From: CBDDKW01 sp965230425
Lineage (GTDB): Bacteria; Pseudomonadota; Gammaproteobacteria; UBA1113
DNA length: 29,725 bases
Reading direction: 5' to 3'
Assembly (NCBI GenBank): GCA_965230425.1
Contig: CBDDKW010000011.1
Location: 1 to 29,725, forward strand
This document shows, one piece after another, positions 6,979 to 15,293 of this stretch (its first letter is position 1; every line of letters begins with the position of its first letter). The notes below the pieces were generated by a model. That model saw only the letters and a list, made by a program, of their open reading frames with translations. It was not told the DNA's origin and made no database searches. The position numbers and the translations under genes were made by a program.

Positions 6979-7296
6979 CTACGCTGTAACAGCCCCATCC
7001 AGCACTTGCTGCAATTCACCTGTCTGGAACATTTCCACAATGATATCGCAGCCACCGATAAGCTCACCCTTCACATATAACTGCGGGAAGGTTGGCCAAT
7101 TCGCATACTTAGGCAATTCAGCCCGAATCTCTGGGTTCTCAAGAATATTCACATAGGCGAATTCATGACCACAGGCTTGCAAAGCTTTCACTGCATGCAT
7201 GGAAAATCCACATTGAGGCGCCTCAGGGGAACCTTTCATATATAAAAGAATTGTATTATCAGCAATTTGTTGTTTTATTGTCTCAATCGTATCCAT
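6979..7296 (-). CDS. grxD: Monothiol glutaredoxin (Grx4/GrxD type)
   Basis: Binds and transfers [2Fe-2S] clusters, in other bacteria together with BolA-family proteins, and links iron status with redox control. The product is 105 residues with the signature CGFS (in APQCGFSMHAVKAL), the KGSPEAP loop, the WPTFPQLY segment with the cis-Pro, and GGCDII for glutathione binding. The frame is open to an ATG at 7308, but GAGG lies 6 nt before the ATG at 7296 and overlaps the upstream ATG, so I start at 7296 (MDTIETIKQQI). It is divergent from sodB across about 166 bp. Repeats follow its 3' end directly, and no clear terminator is seen. It fits the iron and oxidative-stress neighbourhood. Confidence 0.95.
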   Translation of the reverse strand: MDTIETIKQQIADNTILLYMKGSPEAPQCGFSMHAVKALQACGHEFAYVNILENPEIRAELPKYANWPTFPQLYVKGELIGGCDIIVEMFQTGELQQVLDGAVTA

Positions 7297-7462
7297 AAAT
7301 ATCCTCATTGGTTATCAAGCAATCATTTTAGCGCTGCATTGTAACAAATTATCACCAATCTGCCACAACTGTCTGCAGAGCACCTATCAGCCTTGCTTTA
7401 ACCGCCCATCAATCCTAAACTATGCTAACTTTCACCTATGAGCATAACAAAAGGAGCTGCTA

Positions 7463-8044
7463 ATGACTTTCGAATTACCCCCATTACCCTATGAAATGGA
7501 CGCCCTAGCCCCCCACATTTCCCGTGAAACCTTAGAATACCACTATGGTAAACACCACCAAGCTTACGTGACTAATCTCAATAACTTAGTCCCAGGCACC
7601 GCCTTTGAAGGCCAAAGTCTAGAACAAATTATTACCAGTGCCAGCGGTGGTATCTTTAACAACGCTGCACAAATTTGGAATCACACCTTTTACTGGCATT
7701 CATTAAGTCCCAATGGTGGCGGTGAACCCAGTGGCGCACTCGCCGACGCCATCAATCAACACTTTGGTAGCTTCGCCGACTTTAAAGAAGCCTTCACCAA
7801 AGCCGCGGTCACCTTATTCGGCTCCGGCTGGGCATGGCTGGTGAAAAAAACCGATGGTAGCCTTGCCATAGTACAAACCAACAATGCCGATACTCCACTC
7901 ACCGGCGACGATATACCTTTACTTACCTGTGATGTCTGGGAGCACGCTTACTATATCGATACCCGTAACGCCCGACCAAAATACGTAGAAAACTTTTGGA
8001 ATTTGGTGAACTGGTCCTTTGCAAGTGACAATTTTGCAAAATAA
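7463..8044 (+). CDS. sodB: Iron superoxide dismutase
   Basis: Cytoplasmic dimeric enzyme that dismutates superoxide to oxygen and hydrogen peroxide. The 193-residue product aligns along its full length with E. coli SodB (MxFELPPLPYEMDALAPHIS...). The metal ligands are His27, His74 (WNHTF), Asp157 and His161 (DVWEHAYY). Gln70 in FNNAAQ is the outer-sphere glutamine position typical of iron rather than manganese enzymes. AAAGGAG precedes the ATG at about 6 nt. It is divergent from grxD. The aminotransferase gene follows 44 bp later, so read-through is likely. The peroxide it makes could be removed by the peroxiredoxin encoded nearby. Confidence 0.98.
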   Translation: MTFELPPLPYEMDALAPHISRETLEYHYGKHHQAYVTNLNNLVPGTAFEGQSLEQIITSASGGIFNNAAQIWNHTFYWHSLSPNGGGEPSGALADAINQHFGSFADFKEAFTKAAVTLFGSGWAWLVKKTDGSLAIVQTNNADTPLTGDDIPLLTCDVWEHAYYIDTRNARPKYVENFWNLVNWSFASDNFAK

Positions 8045-8088
8045 ACCGTCAATCAGCCTATGGTATAAGGACATTGCGAGGTATCATT

Positions 8089-9276
8089 ATGTCAGAACAT
8101 CTGTTAAACACCTACAGTCCCTTGCCCGTCACCTTCGAACGTGGTGACGGTGTATGGCTCTGGGATACTGAAGGTAAACAGTACCTAGATGCTCTCACAG
8201 GCATCGCTGTGTGCGCCTTAGGACATAATCATCCTAAGATCACCCAGACAATTAAAGATCAAGCAGAAAAGTTACTGCAAACCTCCAATGTCTACCATAT
8301 TGCTCATCAAGAAGCGCTAGCTGATAAGCTCTGCGCAATGGGCGACATGGATGGCGTCTTCTTCGGTAACTCTGGTGCTGAAGCTAATGAGTGCGCCATC
8401 AAATTATGCCGTCTCTACGGCCATAGCAAAGATATCAACGAACCTACCATCATCGTCATGGAAAAAAGCTTTCATGGCCGTACCTTAGCCACACTCACGG
8501 CCACTGGCAATCGCAAAGCCCATGCAGGCTTTGAACCACTAGTGAAAGGTTTTGCCAGAGCACCTTATAATGACATTGAAATCTTAAAAACCATGGCCAG
8601 CAATGATCCTAATATTGTTGCTGTGATGCTAGAACCCATTCAAGGTGAAGGCGGTATCAATATACCTGATGAAGGCTATTTAAAAGCTATACGCCAAGTG
8701 TGCGATGACAATGGTTGGCTCATGGTACTTGATGAAATTCAAACGGGCATGGGCCGTACTGGCAAATTTTTCGCTTTCCAGCATGAGCAAATTAAACCAG
8801 ACATCGCCACTTTGGCCAAAGCATTGGGCAATGGGATCCCCATCGGTGCTTGCTTAACCCAAGGTCGCGCTACTGAGCTATTCCAGCCAGGCAGTCATGG
8901 CTCCACCTTCGGTGGTAACCCCTTCTCAACCCGCGTGGCTCTCAGCGTCTTAGAAACACTAGAGGCAGATAACTTAATTCAACAGGCTGCTGATAGCGGT
9001 CAAGCCCTCATGCAAGGCCTACAACAACGCCTAGAAGGTCACCCACACGTAGTGAATATCCGCGGTAAAGGTTTAATAATAGGCATTGAATTAGATCAGC
9101 CCTGTCGCCCACTCTTGCAATATGGCTTAAAACATGGCTTACTATTCAGCGTCACTGCAGATAAAGTGATCCGCTTATTACCGAGTTATATACTCTCTGT
9201 AGCACATATAGCTGACCTTGTAGATAGGCTGGTAACCTGTATCGATGACTTTTATGCAGATAACACAACAACATAG
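8089..9276 (+). CDS. argD: Acetylornithine aminotransferase-like class III PLP aminotransferase
   Basis: PLP enzyme of aminotransferase class III. It most resembles ArgD, which exchanges the amino group between N-acetylornithine and 2-oxoglutarate and often also acts on succinyl-diaminopimelate. The frame is open to a TTG at 8074, but GAGG lies 7 nt before the ATG at 8089, giving 395 residues (MSEHLLNTYSPLPV), the usual ArgD length. Landmarks are FGNSGAEAN (92-100) for phosphate binding, SFHGRT (127-132), VLDEIQTGMGRTG (213-225) with Asp215 and Gln218, and the Schiff-base Lys244 in LAKALGNG. GSTFGGNP is also present. No other arginine gene is nearby, so a catabolic AstC-like or lysine-pathway role cannot be excluded. 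It probably forms a transcription unit with yciA and the next gene. Confidence 0.88.
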   Translation: MSEHLLNTYSPLPVTFERGDGVWLWDTEGKQYLDALTGIAVCALGHNHPKITQTIKDQAEKLLQTSNVYHIAHQEALADKLCAMGDMDGVFFGNSGAEANECAIKLCRLYGHSKDINEPTIIVMEKSFHGRTLATLTATGNRKAHAGFEPLVKGFARAPYNDIEILKTMASNDPNIVAVMLEPIQGEGGINIPDEGYLKAIRQVCDDNGWLMVLDEIQTGMGRTGKFFAFQHEQIKPDIATLAKALGNGIPIGACLTQGRATELFQPGSHGSTFGGNPFSTRVALSVLETLEADNLIQQAADSGQALMQGLQQRLEGHPHVVNIRGKGLIIGIELDQPCRPLLQYGLKHGLLFSVTADKVIRLLPSYILSVAHIADLVDRLVTCIDDFYADNTTT

Positions 9277-9313
9277 CTAAACACTAAGAGTAGTAGCACG
9301 AGACAAAAACAAT

Positions 9314-9700
9314 ATGACAGACACAGCACAACCGCGCGGTGAGTTAGTTATCCGCACCCTAGCACTACCCAAAGACACTAATATGAATGGTGACATCTTT
9401 GGTGGCTGGTTAGTCTCTCAAATGGACTTAGGCGGTGCAATCATGGCGAAAAAACTCAGCCGCAGCCGCGTCGTTACTGTCTCTATTGATCAAATGAACT
9501 TTCTACGTCCTGTCAATGTGGGCGATACCATTTGCTGCTATGCTGATGTCATCAAAACCGGCACAACCTCCATGACCATTCACATGCAAGTCTGGGCCGT
9601 ACCCTACGATGGCGACCAACGCGAACAAGTCACTGAAGGTACTTTCACCTTCGTCGCTATCGATGAAAATCACAAACCCAAGCCTATCAAATCTTGTTGA
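9314..9700 (+). CDS. yciA: YciA-type acyl-CoA thioesterase (hotdog fold)
   Basis: Hydrolyses acyl-CoA thioesters, probably recycling CoA and protecting against acyl-CoA overload. It is a single hotdog domain of 128 residues, as in YciA. The motif NMNGDIFGGWLVSQMDLGG (residues 24-42) contains the catalytic Asp of the family, and VVTVSIDQMNFLRPVNVGD and EGTFTFVAID follow at the expected places. The Shine-Dalgarno sequence is poor (GAGACAAAAACAAT before the ATG). It begins 37 bp after the aminotransferase stop, which suggests translation from the same mRNA. I see no functional link between its substrate and its neighbours. Confidence 0.93.
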   Translation: MTDTAQPRGELVIRTLALPKDTNMNGDIFGGWLVSQMDLGGAIMAKKLSRSRVVTVSIDQMNFLRPVNVGDTICCYADVIKTGTTSMTIHMQVWAVPYDGDQREQVTEGTFTFVAIDENHKPKPIKSC

Positions 9701-9773
9701 TGCTCAATCAACAAATATTATACACAACACACACAACCTCTATCAGTAATCATTTAATATATAAGGCACAATC

Positions 9774-10940
9774 ATGAGTAACAACAAAGATCACAAACTA
9801 GCAACCCGCGCCATTCACGGCGGCCAAAGCTTCGACCCCAGTACAGGTGCAGTAATGCCACCCATTTATGCCACCTCAACCTATGCACAACAAAGCCCAG
9901 GGGTACACCAAGGCTTCGAATATACCCGCAGCCATAACCCCACCCGTTTCGCCTATGAACGCAGCATCGCCAATCTTGAAGGCGGTAAAGCCGGCTTTGC
10001 CTTTGCCTCAGGTATGGCGGCCACCTCGACCGTCATGGAAATCCTCAATCATGGCGATCACGTTATCGCTATGGATGATTTATACGGTGGTACTTTCCGT
10101 TTATTTGACAAAGTCAGACAACGTTCTGCTGGTTTGGAATTCAGCTTTGTGGACTTAAGCAACAGTGACAATCTCACTGCTGCCATCAAGCCCAATACCA
10201 AGATGCTATGGATCGAAACCCCCACTAACCCCATGTTAAAATTGGTAGATTTAGAAAAAATCATTAGCCTCGCTAAAAAGCACCAGCTCATTACTGTGGT
10301 CGACAATACCTTTGCCACCCCGATGCTACAGCGCCCGCTTGAATTCGGTGCCGATATGGTGGTGCATTCCGCTACTAAATATTTAAATGGTCACAGTGAT
10401 ACGGTGAATGGCATGGTCGTGGTTGGTGATAATGCCGAGCTTATCGAGCAAATGACCTTCTTACAAAATGCCGTCGGTGCTGTAGCCAGCCCCTTTGATA
10501 GCTTCATGACATTAAAAGGCGTAAAAACTCTCGCCCTACGCATGCGTCAACACTGCGAAAATGCCCAAATCCTTGCGGAATGGCTGAGCCAGCAACCCCA
10601 GATCGAAAAAATCATCTACCCCGGCTTAGCAAGCCACCCACAACATGCCTTAGCCAAGGCACAAATGGATGGTTTTGGTGGTATGGTCAGTATTGTCTTC
10701 AAACAAGGCTTTGAACAAGCGAAAACCTTCCTAGAGAATACCCAATTATTTATTCTCGCAGAAAGCCTCGGTGGTGTAGAAAGCTTAGTCAATCATCCAG
10801 CAGTGATGACCCACGCCTCCGTCCCCCCAGAACGTCGTGCCGAATTAGGCATCAGCGATGGCTTAGTGCGTTTATCCGTAGGTATTGAGGCAGTTGACGA
10901 CTTACAAGCAGACCTCGCTTACGCACTAGAGCGGTGTTGA
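9774..10940 (+). CDS. PLP-dependent trans-sulfuration enzyme (cystathionine gamma-synthase / gamma-lyase family)
   Basis: Cys/Met metabolism PLP enzyme of 388 residues. The Schiff-base Lys202 lies in HSATKYLNGHSD, with Tyr50-Thr-Arg52 (EYTRSHNPTR) contacting phosphate from the neighbouring subunit and Tyr104 (DDLYGGT) stacking on the cofactor. Asp177 in VVDNTF binds the pyridine nitrogen. The C-terminal ESLGGVESLVNHPAVMTHASVP is shared by cystathionine gamma-synthase and gamma-lyase, so sequence reading alone does not settle whether it makes cystathionine for methionine (MetB) or cleaves it to cysteine. For that reason no symbol is given. AAGG lies about 8 nt before the ATG. It is the last gene of the sodB-led group, 73 bp after yciA. 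Confidence 0.9.
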   Translation: MSNNKDHKLATRAIHGGQSFDPSTGAVMPPIYATSTYAQQSPGVHQGFEYTRSHNPTRFAYERSIANLEGGKAGFAFASGMAATSTVMEILNHGDHVIAMDDLYGGTFRLFDKVRQRSAGLEFSFVDLSNSDNLTAAIKPNTKMLWIETPTNPMLKLVDLEKIISLAKKHQLITVVDNTFATPMLQRPLEFGADMVVHSATKYLNGHSDTVNGMVVVGDNAELIEQMTFLQNAVGAVASPFDSFMTLKGVKTLALRMRQHCENAQILAEWLSQQPQIEKIIYPGLASHPQHALAKAQMDGFGGMVSIVFKQGFEQAKTFLENTQLFILAESLGGVESLVNHPAVMTHASVPPERRAELGISDGLVRLSVGIEAVDDLQADLAYALERC

Positions 10941-11514
10941 TAACTCACGCCCCTCTAGTATGGCCCCCCACATTCCTCCAGCATCAAAGATTGCGAGAAC
11001 TGATTATGGGGCCTCCACAGCGCTTCAATGCGTATAAAGTACTTGTCTCTATGCACGTCAAAAATAAATAGAATTCGGATAGTAAGCGATATGCAACGGT
11101 TTCAAGCTTATTAGTTAGATTATCAAGGCGAGTAAAAGGCGCTATCAGGGATATAATACTCGAAATATGCATTATTTTAGCTTTCTAGCATGTGCTTTTC
11201 CGCCAAATACGTACTTTAGCTCTTGCCAATAGTGTCGCTATTGACTGCGCTCTAAAGTACGTATTTGACAAAAAATCCCTGCGCTATAAAACCAAAATAA
11301 TGCATATTTTGAGTATGACGCAAGCTACATGGACGTAGCCGAGACTTGAGAAACTAACTAATAAGCTTGAAACTTTGTATTCATTAATTTCCATATAAGT
11401 ATTTTTGACGTGCATAGAGATATTCAATAAACTCCCATATCCTTAAGAAATCCTTAAGCATACTCCTCTATAGTCACGAGCTATAGACAACAATACCAAT
11501 ATGAGAACGCTACG
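10941..11514. other. Intergenic region with a large palindrome, upstream of ankyrin gene 1
   Basis: 574 bp without a believable gene. Positions 11046-11420 are one nested palindrome (listed separately). Between it and the ankyrin gene there is a direct repeat ATCCTTAAG (about 11439-11458) and two CTATAG boxes about 7 bp apart (about 11469-11487), which may belong to the promoter region of the ankyrin gene. No clean -35/-10 pair was found. Confidence 0.6.
11046..11420. repeat. 375-bp nested imperfect palindrome with five concentric arm pairs
   Basis: Five arm pairs share one centre near 11235: 11046-11066 with 11400-11420 (21 bp, perfect); 11099-11118 with 11354-11373 (20 bp, perfect); 11156-11178 with 11294-11316 (23 bp, one mismatch); 11204-11219 with 11252-11267 (16 bp, perfect); and 11227-11232 with 11238-11243 around a 5-nt loop. 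The stretches between arms are diverged or of unequal length. It could fold as a very long interrupted hairpin or extrude as a cruciform. It has no coding content that I trust. It may be a miniature inverted-repeat element or a structured non-coding locus. Confidence 0.85.
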
Positions 11515-14500
11515 ATGTCAAGCAAGACCTATGAAAGACTTATTAACGCGATTACGAGTGGTAAACTCAACTTAATCCACAAGCTTTTAACCGAAAACCC
11601 AAAGCTCAAAGATACAACGTGTCCTCATGGCAATATCCCGCTTCATGAAGCCTACCGTAGTGGTAATCTAGCGGTCATTCGTCTTGTGCTTAAATTTACC
11701 AGTGATAAACACGCAGCACTACAAACTGAAAATGATAAAGGTGCAACACCATTCCTCACTGCCGTCAGGTTTGGCAATGCAGATATAATCAAAGAATTAA
11801 CCTCTGGCCTCACTGAAACTGAATGTAAAAATCTTACTGAACATAAAGATCATCGCCAGCATCCAGCTCTGTACTATGCTGTAGCATACCGCAGTGCAGC
11901 CACTACTCAAGCATTACTAGAACTGCAAGGGCCAATATCTGCGAAAGCAATGATTTTCACATACCGAGTAAATTCAGATACTCTGCTGCATCACGCCACA
12001 CGTAAGCACCTCAACGAAGCCACACTGATTGCATTATTGGATCAATTCAGCCATGTAGTAGAGAAAGGCAACACCATCACCGCTAGAGAGCTTAATAAGT
12101 CAACAGACCTTGAGCAAGTTAAACAATTACTCTTAACTCAAGACAAAGATGGCAATACCCCGCTACACTTAGCCACGCGCTGGGGCAGTGGCGAATCCGT
12201 GCGCCATTTAGTATATCTAGCACGAGCCTGTGGCATTGAAACAGAATTACTCTGCACAACAAATAATGCACAGGAATTTCCTCTGCATATAGCCATTCGC
12301 TACCGAGATGAAACCATTCTACCGACCCGTTTAATTCCTGAAGAATTTAAAGGCATTAACAAAAAAGCTGTGCCTATGCAGATAGCCGAGGCAACAGCAA
12401 AAGATAGCAGCAGCTCAACACCTACAAGTGCAGATTCAAGCGAGATCAAGGACGAAAGTACAGAATCACAACGCGCTCGTACAATGACGAAACGCGAATT
12501 CTTTACCACTGTACCAACTACAGCACAATGCTGTCTCAATGAGCAATGTGCTACCCATGACTGGGCCAATAACAGTTTATTACGCTACTGTGTGGAGCAC
12601 GACAACCCACGCGCCTTCACCTTGCTAGAGCGATTCATTATTAATGCAGACATCAATCCTAGCCTCAAAAGGGAAGATAACAGCGAGAGCGATATTGAAA
12701 GCTATATTAATCAATCTCTATGTCAAAAACACTATATCAGCTTAGTCACTATTGCCAGCACAAAAAGTACAGCTATGCTCACAACACTTCTCAAAAAAAT
12801 GACCTCTGAAGAATGTAAAATATTTTTTAGCAGGAAAATCGATGGTAGCAATGCTTTTCTCATGCATTATCTTTCAAAGCTATATCAGCGTACAGAAGAG
12901 CACCATCGTATTGGCAATATTCTCGCCTTGATCAGCATGCTCGGCGAAGACACCTATCGCGGTCTTTGCTATATTGCTCGTTATGCGACACCGGCAGTCA
13001 TTGCTGAATTTCTCCGCACTATGCCCGAGAGCAAACGCACAGAATATGTTGAAGGACTAGGCAAGAAAAAGAAAAGTCATGTAACACCTGACTGGTTTCC
13101 ACACTCTTTAGATATACACGTAAAAGCAAACACAACATTACATGAAGACGAAGACAAACGCTGGCAGTCATTTCTAGATATCGTTGCAGCATGTAAGCAA
13201 CCTGCCGAGGAAACAACAGTACAGACTCCGATCAATGATAACGGCTATCAAGAAGAAGTAGCCAACCCTAAACGCTTAACTATAAAAGATCCATTTAGCT
13301 GTGCTCAACGCCTAGGTATTACTACAGACCATAAAGGGCTTAACGATGCAATTCTCAGACGAGATTATAAAGCCGTAGAGGCGATTTTAATGATTGCGCC
13401 AAGCTCACTACTGGCTGCAACTAGCTCAAAAAATTATGCATACAATCCACTCAGTGCTGCTTGTAAAATCACTGATCCTGACATTTGTACACTCATCATA
13501 GATACGGCTCAAGAAGTGGGACTATTAACAGGACTTCTGGAAAAACCGAACCGTGATGGACAACTACCCCTATTCTATGTTGCTACCTACGCAGACCTAG
13601 GCCTATTAAACCAACTCAATACATATAACAAACCCTTAGCAGAAATTATGCAAGCAGAAGCTGAAGCTACAAAAGCGCCGAATATAGCCCACCAACTTAT
13701 GCATAATCCTATTCGATTTAGCGTCGAAGGCGATCCAAGCCCTCCAGAGAACAGCATTGTATTCAAACGGAGAACAGACATACAAAGATTTCTATTAACA
13801 ACAAAACCATTGCACGAAACACCACTCGAGATTGCAGTGCCCTATACTACCCGCTTCAGGCAATTACTTGCTCACTTTGTAGCTAGCATGAATAAAAACC
13901 ATGCAGACTACTTACTATTAACACAAAACACCTCTCATACAGCACGTATAGATTTAGCAACAGCACTGACACCTAAGATTATATTAGCCCTATTAAAAGC
14001 AGCCTTAGAAACAGGCAGTGATGAGACAGTATATTTGTTATTAGAGTTGATCAATAAAAATAACATTGCTGACGCTATCAATAAGGAAATAAAGAAAGAA
14101 ACAGTACTCATTAAAGGGAATCAAATGCTACATTACTTATGTCAGCATTCATCTGCTGATGTATTATTAAAGCTTTACAATGTATTAGGTTATAAGACCT
14201 ATCAAACACTAGCCCAACAGTATGATAGGAATTACTACTTACCTTTACAGTACTGTGTGAGGTATCAAGACAACAGCTTTATGGCCCATTATTTAACTCG
14301 TTTATCCCCTAAACTGCTCATGGAGCATAACGAAAACTACACTAATGAAGATATGCACTTAATTAATGGCCAAGAGTCTGATTTCTTTTCTGAATGGAGT
14401 ACACTATCAACCAGTTTTCAAACTATCGGTGAAGTAGAGTGTAAGCACACAATCATACCCAGCTTAACCAAATTTATTGCAGGTAACCCACATACTGATG

Positions 14501-14967
14501 TAAATATTAGCACACTAAAAGCTATCATCAAACATACCCTAAGCTTGTATGGATTATTTAGAAAAATAGTCACCACTAACTTTGCTAATATTGACCGTAT
14601 TAATGAAACAAACAAAAATGTCTTTATTGCCCTATTCAAACTATTATACAATCAAGCACGTCAGGTTAGCACCGATGATGAGCTGCAAGAATTATCGCAG
14701 ACAGTCAGACAATTTAAAATCGCAGACTATACTCAGAATGAAAAAATAACAAAAGAATTCTCACAGATATTTAATGAATTAAAGCAAGTACCTGGAAATA
14801 TATTACAATCGAGCGTCATCACTCTAAAGGCGTTTTTTGATCATGGAGAACACAGTAATAATGAACAGGAAATCATTGATTCAATCAATGCTGCATTGGA
14901 TGCTAAGTGTGCGGAGCAAATGGGAAGCTCTGCATCAAATGCAGCAGATTTGCACGCTGAATTGTGA
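11515..14967 (+). CDS. Giant ankyrin-repeat protein 1 (1150 residues)
   Basis: Ankyrin repeats are protein-binding helical hairpins; the partner here is unknown. A first block covers about residues 38-275 (NIPLHEAYRSGN, GATPFLTAVRFGN, DGNTPLHLATRWG, EFPLHIAIRYRD) and closes with RLIPEEFKG, a motif shared with gene 2. A Ser/Thr-rich linker follows (about 290-325). A second, degenerate block starts after a conserved junction (PINDNGY...ANP...QRLGI, about 570-605) and includes MLHYLCQHSS and LPLQYCVRYQD near 865-925. A helical C-terminus ends in a P..IL..S motif (VPGNILQSSV) shared by all three genes. There is no signal peptide, membrane segment or enzymatic motif. The Shine-Dalgarno sequence is weak (GAGAACGCTACG before the ATG). 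A candidate effector by analogy only. Confidence 0.9.
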   Translation: MSSKTYERLINAITSGKLNLIHKLLTENPKLKDTTCPHGNIPLHEAYRSGNLAVIRLVLKFTSDKHAALQTENDKGATPFLTAVRFGNADIIKELTSGLTETECKNLTEHKDHRQHPALYYAVAYRSAATTQALLELQGPISAKAMIFTYRVNSDTLLHHATRKHLNEATLIALLDQFSHVVEKGNTITARELNKSTDLEQVKQLLLTQDKDGNTPLHLATRWGSGESVRHLVYLARACGIETELLCTTNNAQEFPLHIAIRYRDETILPTRLIPEEFKGINKKAVPMQIAEATAKDSSSSTPTSADSSEIKDESTESQRARTMTKREFFTTVPTTAQCCLNEQCATHDWANNSLLRYCVEHDNPRAFTLLERFIINADINPSLKREDNSESDIESYINQSLCQKHYISLVTIASTKSTAMLTTLLKKMTSEECKIFFSRKIDGSNAFLMHYLSKLYQRTEEHHRIGNILALISMLGEDTYRGLCYIARYATPAVIAEFLRTMPESKRTEYVEGLGKKKKSHVTPDWFPHSLDIHVKANTTLHEDEDKRWQSFLDIVAACKQPAEETTVQTPINDNGYQEEVANPKRLTIKDPFSCAQRLGITTDHKGLNDAILRRDYKAVEAILMIAPSSLLAATSSKNYAYNPLSAACKITDPDICTLIIDTAQEVGLLTGLLEKPNRDGQLPLFYVATYADLGLLNQLNTYNKPLAEIMQAEAEATKAPNIAHQLMHNPIRFSVEGDPSPPENSIVFKRRTDIQRFLLTTKPLHETPLEIAVPYTTRFRQLLAHFVASMNKNHADYLLLTQNTSHTARIDLATALTPKIILALLKAALETGSDETVYLLLELINKNNIADAINKEIKKETVLIKGNQMLHYLCQHSSADVLLKLYNVLGYKTYQTLAQQYDRNYYLPLQYCVRYQDNSFMAHYLTRLSPKLLMEHNENYTNEDMHLINGQESDFFSEWSTLSTSFQTIGEVECKHTIIPSLTKFIAGNPHTDVNISTLKAIIKHTLSLYGLFRKIVTTNFANIDRINETNKNVFIALFKLLYNQARQVSTDDELQELSQTVRQFKIADYTQNEKITKEFSQIFNELKQVPGNILQSSVITLKAFFDHGEHSNNEQEIIDSINAALDAKCAEQMGSSASNAADLHAEL

Positions 14968-15004
14968 GTATTGAAAAGCGCTATCATCAACTATGTTAAA
15001 AAGT

Positions 15005-15123
15005 GCTGTCATCACGAGCACGAAGTGCGAGAGATCTCCCACCGATTTGACTACCTAGTAACAGCGCTTTGCTCTTATTAACTAAACCATTGGGGGATTT
15101 CTCGCGTTGCTCGAAATGACAGC
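15005..15123 (+). repeat. Dispersed palindromic repeat, copy 2 (most intact)
   Basis: GCTGTCAT at the left end and ATGACAGC at the right end are perfect inverted termini. Inside them lie CGAGC...GCGAGAGATCTCCCA on the left and TGGGGGATTTCTCGC...GCTCG on the right, so almost the whole 119 bp is an imperfect palindrome around an AGCGCT-containing core. It follows the stop of ankyrin gene 1 closely. Confidence 0.8.
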
Positions 15124-15197
15124 CACTAAGTTTCTCGCTGCGCTCAAAATAAAAGCAACTAGCTATTGATATACTTATAATAGAAATAACATTATTA

Positions 15198-15228
15198 TTG
15201 ACTCCGAATAACACTCCCAAGGAGTCAA
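15198..15228. repeat. Inverted repeat in the leader of ankyrin gene 2
   Basis: TTGACTCC (15198-15205) and GGAGTCAA (15221-15228) are perfect 8-bp arms around a 15-nt loop, 65 bp before the start codon. It could be an operator or an mRNA hairpin. A comparable but unrelated 8-bp inverted repeat precedes ankyrin gene 3. Confidence 0.5.
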
Positions 15229-15293
15229 GAATTATGCTAAGGTAAACAAATAAATATAACCAATAATAACAATATTTACACAGAGAGATACAA

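Larger units (their letters stand above)
14968..15293. other. Intergenic region between ankyrin genes 1 and 2
   Basis: 326 bp. The first half is a repeat starting 8-10 bp after the stop of gene 1: a TATCATCAACTATGTT unit, then a complete palindromic element (15005-15123) and a degenerate half (TTTCTCGCTGCGCTC, 15131-15145). The second half is AT-rich leader DNA with TATAAT at 15176-15181 and an inverted repeat TTGACTCC / GGAGTCAA at 15198-15205 and 15221-15228, probably in the promoter or leader of gene 2. Confidence 0.65.

Noticed and set aside
10984..11172. 62-codon minus-strand open frame in the gap before ankyrin gene 1
   Set aside because: It lies across one arm of the 375-bp palindrome, has no convincing ribosome binding site, and its composition follows the inverted repeat.
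11046..11420. Palindrome as an integron attC site or an intrinsic terminator
   Set aside because: It is several times larger than attC sites and I found no R-box-like RYYYAAC/GTTRRRY ends or integrase. It lacks a U-run and is far too long for an intrinsic terminator.
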